From NCBI RefSeq assembly GCF_000424385.1, contig NZ_AUJU01000001.1:1-64000 (forward strand): a DNA stretch of 64,000 nt. Reading direction: 5' to 3'. The DNA comes from Butyrivibrio sp. LC3010 (lineage in GTDB: Bacteria; Bacillota; Clostridia; Lachnospirales; Lachnospiraceae). Position numbers and translations under genes: made by a program. Numbering within the stretch: the stretch's first letter is position 1; each line of letters begins with the position of its first letter. Below are positions 56,794-64,000 of the stretch, one piece after another. The notes under the pieces are model-generated. The model ran no database searches. It had not been told where the DNA came from and saw only the letters and a program-made list of their open reading frames with translations.

Positions 56794-59436
56794 ATGGCTG
56801 ATAACAATAACAACAACAATAATAGTGGAGAAGATTTAGCTGATGATATTTTTGATCAGGTAACAACTGACAGAATTAAGGAAGTTGATCTTCAAAAAAC
56901 CATGGAGGCAGATTACATCGATTATGCCATGAGTGTTATCGCATCTCGTGCATTACCCGATGTCAGAGATGGACTTAAACCGGTTCAGAGAAGAATTCTT
57001 TACTCTATGATCGAACTTAATAATGGGCCCGATAAGCCACATCGTAAATGTGCCCGTATCGTTGGTGATACAATGGGTAAATTCCATCCCCATGGTGATA
57101 GTTCTATTTATGGTGCATTGGTTAACATGGCACAGCCATGGTCAATGAGATATTGTCTGGTTGACGGACATGGAAATTTTGGTTCAGTTGATGGTGACGG
57201 TGCAGCTGCAATGCGATACACAGAGGCCAGACTTACCAAGATTTCAATGGAAATGACGGCTGACATAAATAAGGACACAGTTGATTTTTCACCAAACTTT
57301 GATGAGACAGAAAAAGAGCCTACTGTTCTTCCTGCAAGATTCCCCAATCTTCTTGTTAACGGTACAACAGGTATTGCTGTTGGTATGGCAACCAATATAC
57401 CTCCTCACAATCTGAGAGAGGTTATTTCTGCTGTTGTCAAAATGATCGATAACAAAGTAAACGAAGATAGAGAAACAGACATTGAAGAACTTCTTCCCAT
57501 AGTTAAGGCGCCTGATTTTCCTACGGGAGGTATCATTCTTGGTACCAGAGGAGCTGAAGAAGCATACAGAACAGGTAGAGGAAAAGTTGTAGTACGTGCT
57601 GTTACAGATATAGAGACAATGCCTAACGGCAAGAGCAGGATCATCGTAACAGAACTCCCCTATCTTGTTAATAAAGCAAATCTTATTTCAAAGATAGCTG
57701 AATATGTTAAATTGAAAAAGCTTGATGGAATCACTGCCCTTCGCGACGAATCTGACCGTGAAGGTATGAGAATAGTTATCGAATTAAGGCATGATGTCAA
57801 CGCGAATGTAATGCTGAATCGTCTGTTTAAACATACACAGCTTCAGGATTCCTTTGGAATAATAATGCTTTCACTTGTCAATAATGAGCCTAAAGTTCTT
57901 GGACTTGTTGACATGCTTCATCATTACATAGTCCACCAGGAAGATGTTGTAACAAGAAGAACGCAGTATGATCTTAATAAGGCTGAAGAAAGAAACCACA
58001 TCGTTGAAGGCTTACTTATAGCTCTTGATAACATTGATGAAGTTATTAGTATTATTCGTGGTAGTGCGACTGTTCAAATAGCTAAAGAACAGTTGATGGA
58101 ACGCTTCGGTTTATCAGATGCGCAGGCGCAGGCTATCGTAGATATGCGTCTCCGTACTCTCACCGGTTTGGAGAGAGATAAGCTTGAGCAGGAGCATGCT
58201 GAACTCTTAAAGAGAATTGATGAATTAAAGCTCATTTTATCTGATAAAAAGGTACTTCTTGGAGTAATCAAGAAGGAAATTACTGAGATATCCGATAAGT
58301 ATGGTGATGACCGTAAAACTCAGATCGGACATGACGATTCTGATATCAACATCGAGGACATGATTCCTAATGTTAATACTGTAATTGCGATGACAAACGT
58401 TGGATATATTAAGCGTATGTCTATAGACAATTTCAGAGCACAGAACCGTGGCGGTAAAGGAATAAAGGGTATTTCCACCATAGAGAATGATTATGTGGAA
58501 GATCTTCTTATGACAACGACCCATAATTATATTATGTTCTTTACAAACAAGGGACGTGCATACAGATTAAAAGCATATCAGATTCCTGAAGCTTCAAGAA
58601 CATCAAGAGGAACTGCCATTGTAAATCTGCTGCAGCTTTCTCCGGATGAAAAGATTACTGCTACAATTCCGATTAAGGAGTACACAGAAGAAAAGAATCT
58701 CTTTATGGTCACAAGAAAAGGTACTGTAAAGAAAACTCCTATAATGGAATTTGCCAATGTCAGAAAGAATGGTCTTACTGCTATCAATCTTGATGAAGAT
58801 GATGAACTGATAGAAGTTAAGACTACAAAAGCTGAATCTGAGATTTTCCTTGTAACAAAGAATGGAATGTGTATCAGATTCAAGGAAACTGATGTAAGAC
58901 CTACAGGAAGATCATCTATGGGTGTAAGAGGAATTATGCTCGGAGATCAGGATGAAGTTGTAGGAATGCAGCTTAATTCCCAGGGCGATTCTCTTCTCAT
59001 CGTTTCTGAAAAAGGATTTGGAAAGAGAACAAATCTTGAGGAATTCCATATTCAGTTAAGAGGTGGTAAGGGAGTTAAATGCTATAAAATAACTGAGAAG
59101 ACCGGAAATGTTATAGGAATCAAGGCAGTTAAGGATGAACATGAAATCATGATGATAACTGATAGTGGAATCCTTATTCAGCTCAGGATGGAAGAAATAA
59201 CCATTCACGGAAGAGTTACCTCAGGTGTTAAGATGATAAACCTTGATAAGGGTGTAAGTGTCGTAGCAATTGCGAAGGTACGTGAAAAAATTTCTAACGG
59301 CGATGAGGAATTTGAGAACATAGAGGATGCTATGGTTGAAATTTCCGAAGATGAAGGCGTAGAGATTTCAGAAGACTTCGATGATTCTTTTGAAGAATTT
59401 GATGAAGAAACAGATAACACAGAAAATGAAGAGTAA
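56794..59436 (+). CDS. gyrA: DNA gyrase subunit A
   Basis: GyrA is the breakage-reunion subunit. Its 880 residues have an Asn-rich N terminus ([11 protein letters not shown]), a quinolone-resistance region with [20 protein letters not shown], catalytic Tyr in [10 protein letters not shown] and the QRGGKG-type GyrA box ([12 protein letters not shown]) of the C-terminal beta-pinwheel. Ser/Asp positions in [13 protein letters not shown] look wild-type. An acidic tail of about 45 residues (many Glu/Asp) ends the protein. A small palindrome (TGTCAGT/ACTGACA, 56763-56779) lies in the gyrB-gyrA gap. Confidence 0.98.
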   Translation: MADNNNNNNNSGEDLADDIFDQVTTDRIKEVDLQKTMEADYIDYAMSVIASRALPDVRDGLKPVQRRILYSMIELNNGPDKPHRKCARIVGDTMGKFHPHGDSSIYGALVNMAQPWSMRYCLVDGHGNFGSVDGDGAAAMRYTEARLTKISMEMTADINKDTVDFSPNFDETEKEPTVLPARFPNLLVNGTTGIAVGMATNIPPHNLREVISAVVKMIDNKVNEDRETDIEELLPIVKAPDFPTGGIILGTRGAEEAYRTGRGKVVVRAVTDIETMPNGKSRIIVTELPYLVNKANLISKIAEYVKLKKLDGITALRDESDREGMRIVIELRHDVNANVMLNRLFKHTQLQDSFGIIMLSLVNNEPKVLGLVDMLHHYIVHQEDVVTRRTQYDLNKAEERNHIVEGLLIALDNIDEVISIIRGSATVQIAKEQLMERFGLSDAQAQAIVDMRLRTLTGLERDKLEQEHAELLKRIDELKLILSDKKVLLGVIKKEITEISDKYGDDRKTQIGHDDSDINIEDMIPNVNTVIAMTNVGYIKRMSIDNFRAQNRGGKGIKGISTIENDYVEDLLMTTTHNYIMFFTNKGRAYRLKAYQIPEASRTSRGTAIVNLLQLSPDEKITATIPIKEYTEEKNLFMVTRKGTVKKTPIMEFANVRKNGLTAINLDEDDELIEVKTTKAESEIFLVTKNGMCIRFKETDVRPTGRSSMGVRGIMLGDQDEVVGMQLNSQGDSLLIVSEKGFGKRTNLEEFHIQLRGGKGVKCYKITEKTGNVIGIKAVKDEHEIMMITDSGILIQLRMEEITIHGRVTSGVKMINLDKGVSVVAIAKVREKISNGDEEFENIEDAMVEISEDEGVEISEDFDDSFEEFDEETDNTENEE

Positions 59437-59441
59437 ATCTT

Positions 59442-60890
59442 ATGAGAGTAGGGCTTTTAATAACCGAATTTAAATATAAAAAAGTATGTGATTTATGTTT
59501 TGGAGCTGATATAGCTGCCAGAGATCTGGGGGTTGAACTTGTTATTTTTCCGGGAAAAGGCATTATAACCGATAAGAATTTTAACAAGGATAATCCCTAT
59601 GAGTATCAACATCAGGCTGTTTATGACTATATTTATGAAGCCGGATTTGATGGCCTGATAGTAGATATTGAGAGAATCGGAAAAAATGCTCAGATACTTA
59701 AAAAGCAGTCTTTTTTAAGACAATTCGGAAAAAAGCCTATTCTTACTCTTACTGAAGTTGACGGTTATGAAAAAGTAGAATTTGATAAATCCAATACGGA
59801 CTTTGAAATTGGCTGTTTATCGATTGAACAGATACTAAAGAAAATAACCGGAAACACTGTAAAATCCAGAAGACAGATTCTTAAAGATTATTCTGCAGAT
59901 GATGCAATTAGTACAATAAATAGAATAGCTTCTCTTTCAGACTTTTCTTCTAAATGCAATTATGTGAAGGATAATTATGATTATATAAATAAAAAAATCA
60001 TTGAATCCGGCTTTCAGAATTTAGAAATATTCTTATTGGAAAATCCTCAGGTATGCTCCTTAAAAAAAGGATGGAAGGTACCTAAACACAGTAAGAGAAT
60101 AATAACAATTCATGATGGAAATGCTGAAAAGATAGACAATATCAAATATGTGGACACAAAAAATATATTCGATATGTCAGAAATCAAAGGAACAAAAATC
60201 ATTAGAAACGTATTTCGTTGTGAAGAACAATATGGTTTTTTCATTATGGGATTTGATGAAAACATCAGAATCGGTAACTTTGATGATCTGTTAGTCAGCA
60301 TTGTTTTAAGTGCTATAAGAATATATTTCTTAAAGAAATGTCTTGTAGACACTGAAGAGGAATTATTACAATGTCAGGAAGAGATAGCCAGAGATGGTTC
60401 TGTTCTTGATCATATCGGAGATGAGGATTATTTAACAAAACTTCCTAATAGGCGAGGATTTTTTGCTAAAGCTTATGATTTATTAAAATCAAGCTTTAAA
60501 GAAGGAACCTATGCCGTAGTTGCATATATTGACATGGATTCATTAAAAAATATCAATGCCATTCACGGGCATGATGAGGGCGATCATGCAGTAAAGAGAG
60601 TTGCAGAGATATTGAAAGAAGTCTTTAGTGAAAGCAGTGTATGTGGAAGAATAAGAGGTGATGAGTTCGCGGTAATAGAGGTTACCGATGAAGAATATAA
60701 GGCAGAAGAACTTAGAATAGAGATGGCAAGACAGAATAATAAGCTTTTAATGGAGAATACAAAGTATTTAAACCATCTCATCTATTCAATATGTGAATTT
60801 GATTATGAAAAGAGTCTGTCATTAAGAGAAATGCTCAAAGAAACTGATGATAATCTTAAAAATATGAGAAGAATGGAGACAATCGGTTAA
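59442..60890 (+). CDS. Soluble GGDEF protein with a periplasmic-binding-protein-like sensor, RGDEF variant
   Basis: The N-terminal 300 residues resemble the type I periplasmic-binding fold of LacI/GalR regulators (MRVGLLITEF, then AGFDGLIVDIERIG), but without a signal peptide, so it would sense a cytoplasmic ligand. A short helical link follows (about 300-325), then a GGDEF domain (about 330-475) opening with DYLTKLPNRRGFFAK. Its signature reads RIRGDEFAVIE: the first Gly is Arg. RGDEF proteins can be weak or inactive cyclases or c-di-GMP receptors. It starts five bases after gyrA stops, so it is probably cotranscribed with gyrase. Confidence 0.82.
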   Translation: MRVGLLITEFKYKKVCDLCFGADIAARDLGVELVIFPGKGIITDKNFNKDNPYEYQHQAVYDYIYEAGFDGLIVDIERIGKNAQILKKQSFLRQFGKKPILTLTEVDGYEKVEFDKSNTDFEIGCLSIEQILKKITGNTVKSRRQILKDYSADDAISTINRIASLSDFSSKCNYVKDNYDYINKKIIESGFQNLEIFLLENPQVCSLKKGWKVPKHSKRIITIHDGNAEKIDNIKYVDTKNIFDMSEIKGTKIIRNVFRCEEQYGFFIMGFDENIRIGNFDDLLVSIVLSAIRIYFLKKCLVDTEEELLQCQEEIARDGSVLDHIGDEDYLTKLPNRRGFFAKAYDLLKSSFKEGTYAVVAYIDMDSLKNINAIHGHDEGDHAVKRVAEILKEVFSESSVCGRIRGDEFAVIEVTDEEYKAEELRIEMARQNNKLLMENTKYLNHLIYSICEFDYEKSLSLREMLKETDDNLKNMRRMETIG

Positions 60891-60957
60891 TCCTGTTTAA
60901 CTCAGAAACCCGGCTTTTTTTATAAATGTGTTTAGGGTATTTTAAGAATTTATACAG

Positions 60958-60986
60958 TTGTTAAATCTAATGAAAAAAGTTAAAAT
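60958..60986 (+). promoter_or_regulatory. Promoter of the small EIDAL protein and xth
   Basis: TTGTTA (60958-60963) and TAAAAT (60981-60986) are spaced by 17 bases, about 46 bp before the ATG at 61033. It looks like a vegetative sigma-A promoter; no sigma-D (flagellar) consensus was seen. A weak hairpin and T7 run at 60908-60922 may end the preceding transcript. Confidence 0.5.
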
Positions 60987-61032
60987 GTGCATAACAAATA
61001 TCATTAGCATTTAATTACTTTGAGGAAAAAGA

Positions 61033-61248
61033 ATGGGAATTGATGCAAACGGACTGGATCCGGAACAACAGGCCTTACTTGCAAGTATAATGGGTAAATC
61101 ATCACAGCAGGGCGCGGGGAATTTTCATATGTCAACGCCTGCGGCGGGAGCACCATCAGCACCAGCTGCTCCTCCTAATCCGGCTGATAGTGGTAAAATG
61201 CTTAGCCAGTCTGAGATTGATGCTCTTATTGCTTCAATGGCAAAATAA
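61033..61248 (+). CDS. Small Ala/Pro-rich protein with a FliM/FliY-type EIDAL motif at its C terminus
   Basis: This 71-residue protein has three parts: an N-terminal helix (DPEQQALLASIMGK), a low-complexity linker rich in Ala, Pro, Gly and Ser (about 23-53), and a C-terminal helix MLSQSEIDALIASMAK. The latter closely matches LSQxEIDALL at the N terminus of FliM and FliY, which binds phosphorylated CheY. The two end helices resemble one another (ALLASIM / ALIASM). ATG follows GAGGA. The gene has its own promoter and is 21 bp upstream of xth. No flagellar or chemotaxis gene is in the window, so function is open. Confidence 0.75.
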   Translation: MGIDANGLDPEQQALLASIMGKSSQQGAGNFHMSTPAAGAPSAPAAPPNPADSGKMLSQSEIDALIASMAK

Positions 61249-61269
61249 TAAAACAGATTTGGGGATTTT

Positions 61270-62073
61270 ATGTCTGACAAAATTACTATAAATGTCGGTG
61301 ATTTCAATAATGATACTAAAAAACTTGTTTCATGGAATGTAAATGGACTTAGAGCCTGTGTATCGAAGGGTGAATTTCAGAAGTTTATGGAAACTGAAGC
61401 CCCTTACATTATTGGACTTCAGGAAACAAAGCTTCAGGAAGGGCAAATCAATCTCGATATTCCAGGGTATTATCAATATTGGAATTATGCTGAAAAGAAG
61501 GGATATTCCGGTACAGCTTTATTTACCAGAGAAGAACCAATAAATGTAACATATGGTATCGGGATAGAGGAACATGATAAGGAAGGACGCGTTATAACGG
61601 CGGAATTTCCGGATTTTTATTTTATTACAGTATATGTTCCTAATGCAAAAGATGATCTTTCAAGACTTGAATACAGATGTGTCTGGGAGGATGATTTTCT
61701 GAAGTATATTAAGAATCTTGAAAAGTCCAAGCCTGTAATTTATTGCGGTGATTTAAACGTAGCTCATAAAGAAATCGATTTGAAGAATCCGAAACCAAAT
61801 CGTGGGCATGCCGGTTTTACCGATGAAGAAAGAGAAAAATTTGATAATGTTATAAATGCAGATATGATAGATACATTCAGATTTTTCTATCCTGATCTTG
61901 AGGGGGCTTACTCCTGGTGGTCATACAGATTCCAGGCCAGAGCAAAGAATGCCGGATGGCGTATAGATTATTTTGTTACTTCCAAATCATTGGAAAGTAA
62001 TCTCAAGGATGCAATTATCTATAAGGATCAAATGGGATCCGATCATTGTCCTGTAGGACTTATAATCAAATAA
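61270..62073 (+). CDS. xth: Exodeoxyribonuclease III
   Basis: This AP endonuclease and 3'-5' exonuclease acts in base excision repair (XthA/ExoA type), 267 residues. It begins after a short extension with SWNVNGLRA, then GLQETKLQEG, YVPNAKDDLSRLEYR, CGDLNVAH (catalytic Asp/Asn) and the terminal SDHCPVGL with the catalytic His. About 20 N-terminal residues precede the usual start and are encoded in frame. It is likely cotranscribed with the small EIDAL gene and ends at a bidirectional terminator. Confidence 0.95.
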   Translation: MSDKITINVGDFNNDTKKLVSWNVNGLRACVSKGEFQKFMETEAPYIIGLQETKLQEGQINLDIPGYYQYWNYAEKKGYSGTALFTREEPINVTYGIGIEEHDKEGRVITAEFPDFYFITVYVPNAKDDLSRLEYRCVWEDDFLKYIKNLEKSKPVIYCGDLNVAHKEIDLKNPKPNRGHAGFTDEEREKFDNVINADMIDTFRFFYPDLEGAYSWWSYRFQARAKNAGWRIDYFVTSKSLESNLKDAIIYKDQMGSDHCPVGLIIK

Positions 62074-62074
62074 T

Positions 62075-62119
62075 AAAACCTCACATATCGCTTATAATAG
62101 CTGTGATATGTGAGGTTTT
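62075..62119. terminator. Bidirectional terminator between xth and the SGNH gene
   Basis: A 15-bp perfect stem (AAAACCTCACATATC and complement) has A and T runs on either side, so it can stop transcription from both convergent genes. Confidence 0.92.
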
Positions 62120-62146
62120 TTATGTAGTAGTATTTAGCAGATATTT

Positions 62147-63247
62147 CTATTCGTATATTTGCTCGTAATTTATCATATTATTATTTTCATAAGGCTTGAT
62201 CAGTTCATTTACAATCTTATCTGAGAAGTTTTTCATATCATCAAGAGATTCTTCATAGTTATCTAATGTTAATAGATATTCATCATTAATCATCTGATCA
62301 AGCATAAGCCTATTGATTTCAGGTGAAAAATGGATTGAATCCATATAGTTATCAAGATTAGTTATAACATCAGGTTCATTCTGAAAACAATAAAGTTTAA
62401 CATTATCAAACTGGAGCAGAGCTTTTGTCATTTCCTTTTCACAATGAATAAATGCATCCCTCTCTCCTGTTCTATATATTCCATCCCACCAAAGCATTGA
62501 ATAAGCAGGATAAAAGAAATAAAACTCAGTATCAGGATGGTTACGTACTTCGTTTGTAAGAAGCTCAATATTTCCCTGCAACTCTTCATCATATACTGAC
62601 TCTTCCATCATGGGTTTAACATCATTTGGTCTGAAATATAGTCCGAGAGAAGTTTCTTTGTTAAAGCTTTTCCATTTTGCCCAATTGTATGAAAGATTCT
62701 CATCGTAATCTACAATATAAGAATTTACTATCATATATGGAATCTTTTCAAATAAAACGCCTTTATTAAAAAGATACTGAATATCATTGAAAGGATTATG
62801 ATCATAAAGATACATCGGGCATCCTGTGGATTCATAAGTAGGTTCTGTGCTGGCATTTAGTGATGAAGGATCAATATTGTAAAAAACCTTTTTAATATCA
62901 TTACCTGATGAAAATGCTTCATCCAGCAAATAACATAAGTCAGCTGTAGCGCCATAGGATCTAATTGCCTTAATGGATTTGCAATTAAAAGCTTCATCAT
63001 ACCATCCATTATCATTATTTTCTGCTACTGATGAACCAACTATGATTGCATCATAATCAAAATGTCTAAGAGTTCCGATACATTGATATTCCTTATCATT
63101 CAATACCGCTTTTAAACCAAACCAGGGTTTATGGTAATGAAAGAAAGGATCTATAAGGAATACAATAAATCCAATCAGTATGATGATCAGCAGTGTGATC
63201 AAGCAAAATCTTTTTAAAAATTTAATATCGTTCTTTATGGTATTCAA
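62147..63247 (-). CDS. SGNH-like membrane-anchored protein paired with an MBOAT acyltransferase
   Basis: The 366-residue protein has one N-terminal transmembrane helix (about 15-35), followed by an extracytoplasmic domain with a GSS-containing loop (IIVGSSVAEN, about residue 70) that resembles the catalytic Ser block of DltD/AlgX-type acyl-transfer partners, and a later DSIHFSP with the candidate catalytic Asp and His. Such genes pair with MBOAT transporters to acylate cell-surface glycans. It is 29 bp downstream of the MBOAT gene. The acceptor is unknown; DltA/DltC are not seen, so O-acetylation is more likely than D-alanylation. Confidence 0.72.
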   Translation of the reverse strand: MNTIKNDIKFLKRFCLITLLIIILIGFIVFLIDPFFHYHKPWFGLKAVLNDKEYQCIGTLRHFDYDAIIVGSSVAENNDNGWYDEAFNCKSIKAIRSYGATADLCYLLDEAFSSGNDIKKVFYNIDPSSLNASTEPTYESTGCPMYLYDHNPFNDIQYLFNKGVLFEKIPYMIVNSYIVDYDENLSYNWAKWKSFNKETSLGLYFRPNDVKPMMEESVYDEELQGNIELLTNEVRNHPDTEFYFFYPAYSMLWWDGIYRTGERDAFIHCEKEMTKALLQFDNVKLYCFQNEPDVITNLDNYMDSIHFSPEINRLMLDQMINDEYLLTLDNYEESLDDMKNFSDKIVNELIKPYENNNMINYEQIYE

Positions 63248-63276
63248 GAAAATTCACCTGTTTTAACTAATAAGTT

Positions 63277-64000
63277 TTAAAACTGAAAATAAATAAAGGT
63301 ACTTACCTGAGACAATGATATAAATGACCATACGAATAATATAATCAAAAATGCAGTGTACTTTTTAGAAGGAATACCTTTATACGCAATTTTTCTGGCA
63401 TTTTTATTAAGTATTACTATTGCTGAAATAACTAACAAAATAAGCCAGCTGATTACATATATGATGCTTGTATATTGCTTTGCAAACAGATTAGTTGCGG
63501 TTATTATGAGATAGTTTTCTGAAATATCAAGCATTTCAGAGGTTTTATACATAAATCCGGGCCATATAAATATAAAAAGTTGTTTAAAAAACTGAATAGC
63601 ATATTTAAGGTCCTGTGATCTGAAAAATACGAGAGATATCTGAAATACAATAAATGTAAATATATTTCCAAGCCATTTTGGAATAACAAATAAGGGCTTA
63701 TTTCTAAGAAGATAATGCTTTTTAATATCTCCGGTTACTGCTATGATTCCAAGGTCATCCCAAACAACCATCAGTCCCATTAATAATCCCCAGCAGATAT
63801 ATGTCCAACCTGCTCCATGCCAGAAACCGCTTAAAATGAAAATAATAAGGACATTCAATGCGGTTCTGAGATTTCCCTTTCGTGAACCGCCAAGAGGAAT
63901 ATATACATATCTTACGAAAAATCTTGTAAGAGTCATGTGCCATCTTTGCCACAGATTACGTACACTTATAGCTTTATAGGGAGAATCGAAATTTTGGGGC
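63277..64000 (-). CDS. MBOAT-family O-acyltransferase, cut by the window end
   Basis: This is a polytopic membrane acyltransferase that passes acyl groups across the membrane to surface polymers (AlgI/DltB-like). The frame runs off the end of the window: codons upstream of the internal Met at 63936 read NFDSPYKAISVRNLWQRWH, the expected MBOAT block, so that Met is not the start. The invariant His is in LSGFWHGAGWTYICWG. About eight membrane segments remain, so only the C-terminal half or so is visible. It is cotranscribed with the SGNH gene. Confidence 0.85.
   Translation of the reverse strand, partial: PQNFDSPYKAISVRNLWQRWHMTLTRFFVRYVYIPLGGSRKGNLRTALNVLIIFILSGFWHGAGWTYICWGLLMGLMVVWDDLGIIAVTGDIKKHYLLRNKPLFVIPKWLGNIFTFIVFQISLVFFRSQDLKYAIQFFKQLFIFIWPGFMYKTSEMLDISENYLIITATNLFAKQYTSIIYVISWLILLVISAIVILNKNARKIAYKGIPSKKYTAFLIILFVWSFISLSQVSTFIYFQF

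Overview
The window is a chromosomal segment around the replication origin of a low-GC Firmicute. The best fit is a Lachnospiraceae member of the Butyrivibrio/Pseudobutyrivibrio type. The evidence is the rpmH-rnpA-yidD-yidC-jag-mnmE-mnmG-rsmG-parA-parB order facing away from dnaA-dnaN-S4-recF-gyrB-gyrA, the Lachnospiraceae-type DUF3881 and DUF4446 genes beside serS, pyruvate formate-lyase fermentation, several GGDEF proteins, and plant-polysaccharide enzymes (a GH120 beta-xylosidase and a GH27 enzyme). The genus is inference. No insertion sequence, prophage, CRISPR array or rRNA was seen.

Layout. 1-3.4 kb: the 3' end of a plus-strand gene, an LplB-type sugar permease without its usual partner, and a GH120 gene behind a promoter carrying a LacI/CcpA-type operator. 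3.5-12.2 kb (minus): mgtE, pflB, then a probable nptA-hypB-pflA operon and a GNAT gene. 12.3-14 kb: cyclophilin (+) and a diacylglycerol-kinase-type lipid kinase (-). 14.2-23.5 kb (minus): ftsH, uvrC, hprK, glcK, murB, rapZ, whiA and an HPr/Crh-like gene; the last three correspond to the Bacillus yvcJ...whiA-crh cluster. 23.6-25.4 kb: an ASKHA/ferredoxin activase. 25.8-29 kb (+): an SPFH/zinc-ribbon/TPM trio resembling Bacillus ydjI-ydjG-ydjH. 29.2-32.6 kb: two tandem membrane diguanylate cyclases. 32.8-37.5 kb (minus): a GH27 gene coupled to an unknown small gene, an MBL-fold hydrolase, a flavin reductase and ybaK. 37.8 kb: tRNA-Arg(CCT). 38-50 kb (minus): the left arm of the origin cluster with parS sites. 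50.1-52.3 kb: a bipartite oriC flanking dnaA. 52.4-60.9 kb (+): dnaN to gyrA plus a GGDEF gene. 61-62 kb: a 71-residue protein with a FliM/FliY-like EIDAL motif, then xth. 62.1-64 kb (minus): an SGNH-like protein and an MBOAT acyltransferase cut by the window end.

Genes working together. dnaA/oriC, dnaN, recF and gyrase handle initiation and replication, and ParA/ParB/parS handle origin segregation. HprK and the Crh-like protein form a carbon-catabolite signalling pair, next to glucokinase. The GH120 and GH27 enzymes feed sugars into glycolysis, with PflA/PflB at the fermentative end.

The observations most worth a second look are: (a) a 39-nt hairpin repeat in three intergenic copies with compensatory base changes; (b) an HPr paralogue with Glu at position 15, in the crh position; (c) the small two-helix EIDAL protein; (d) a DnaA-trio-like unwinding element between dnaA and dnaN; (e) an RGDEF-bearing soluble GGDEF gene directly behind gyrA; (f) candidate regulatory RNA features around pflB-pflA and mgtE. 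No clearly new multi-gene defence or mobile system was found.
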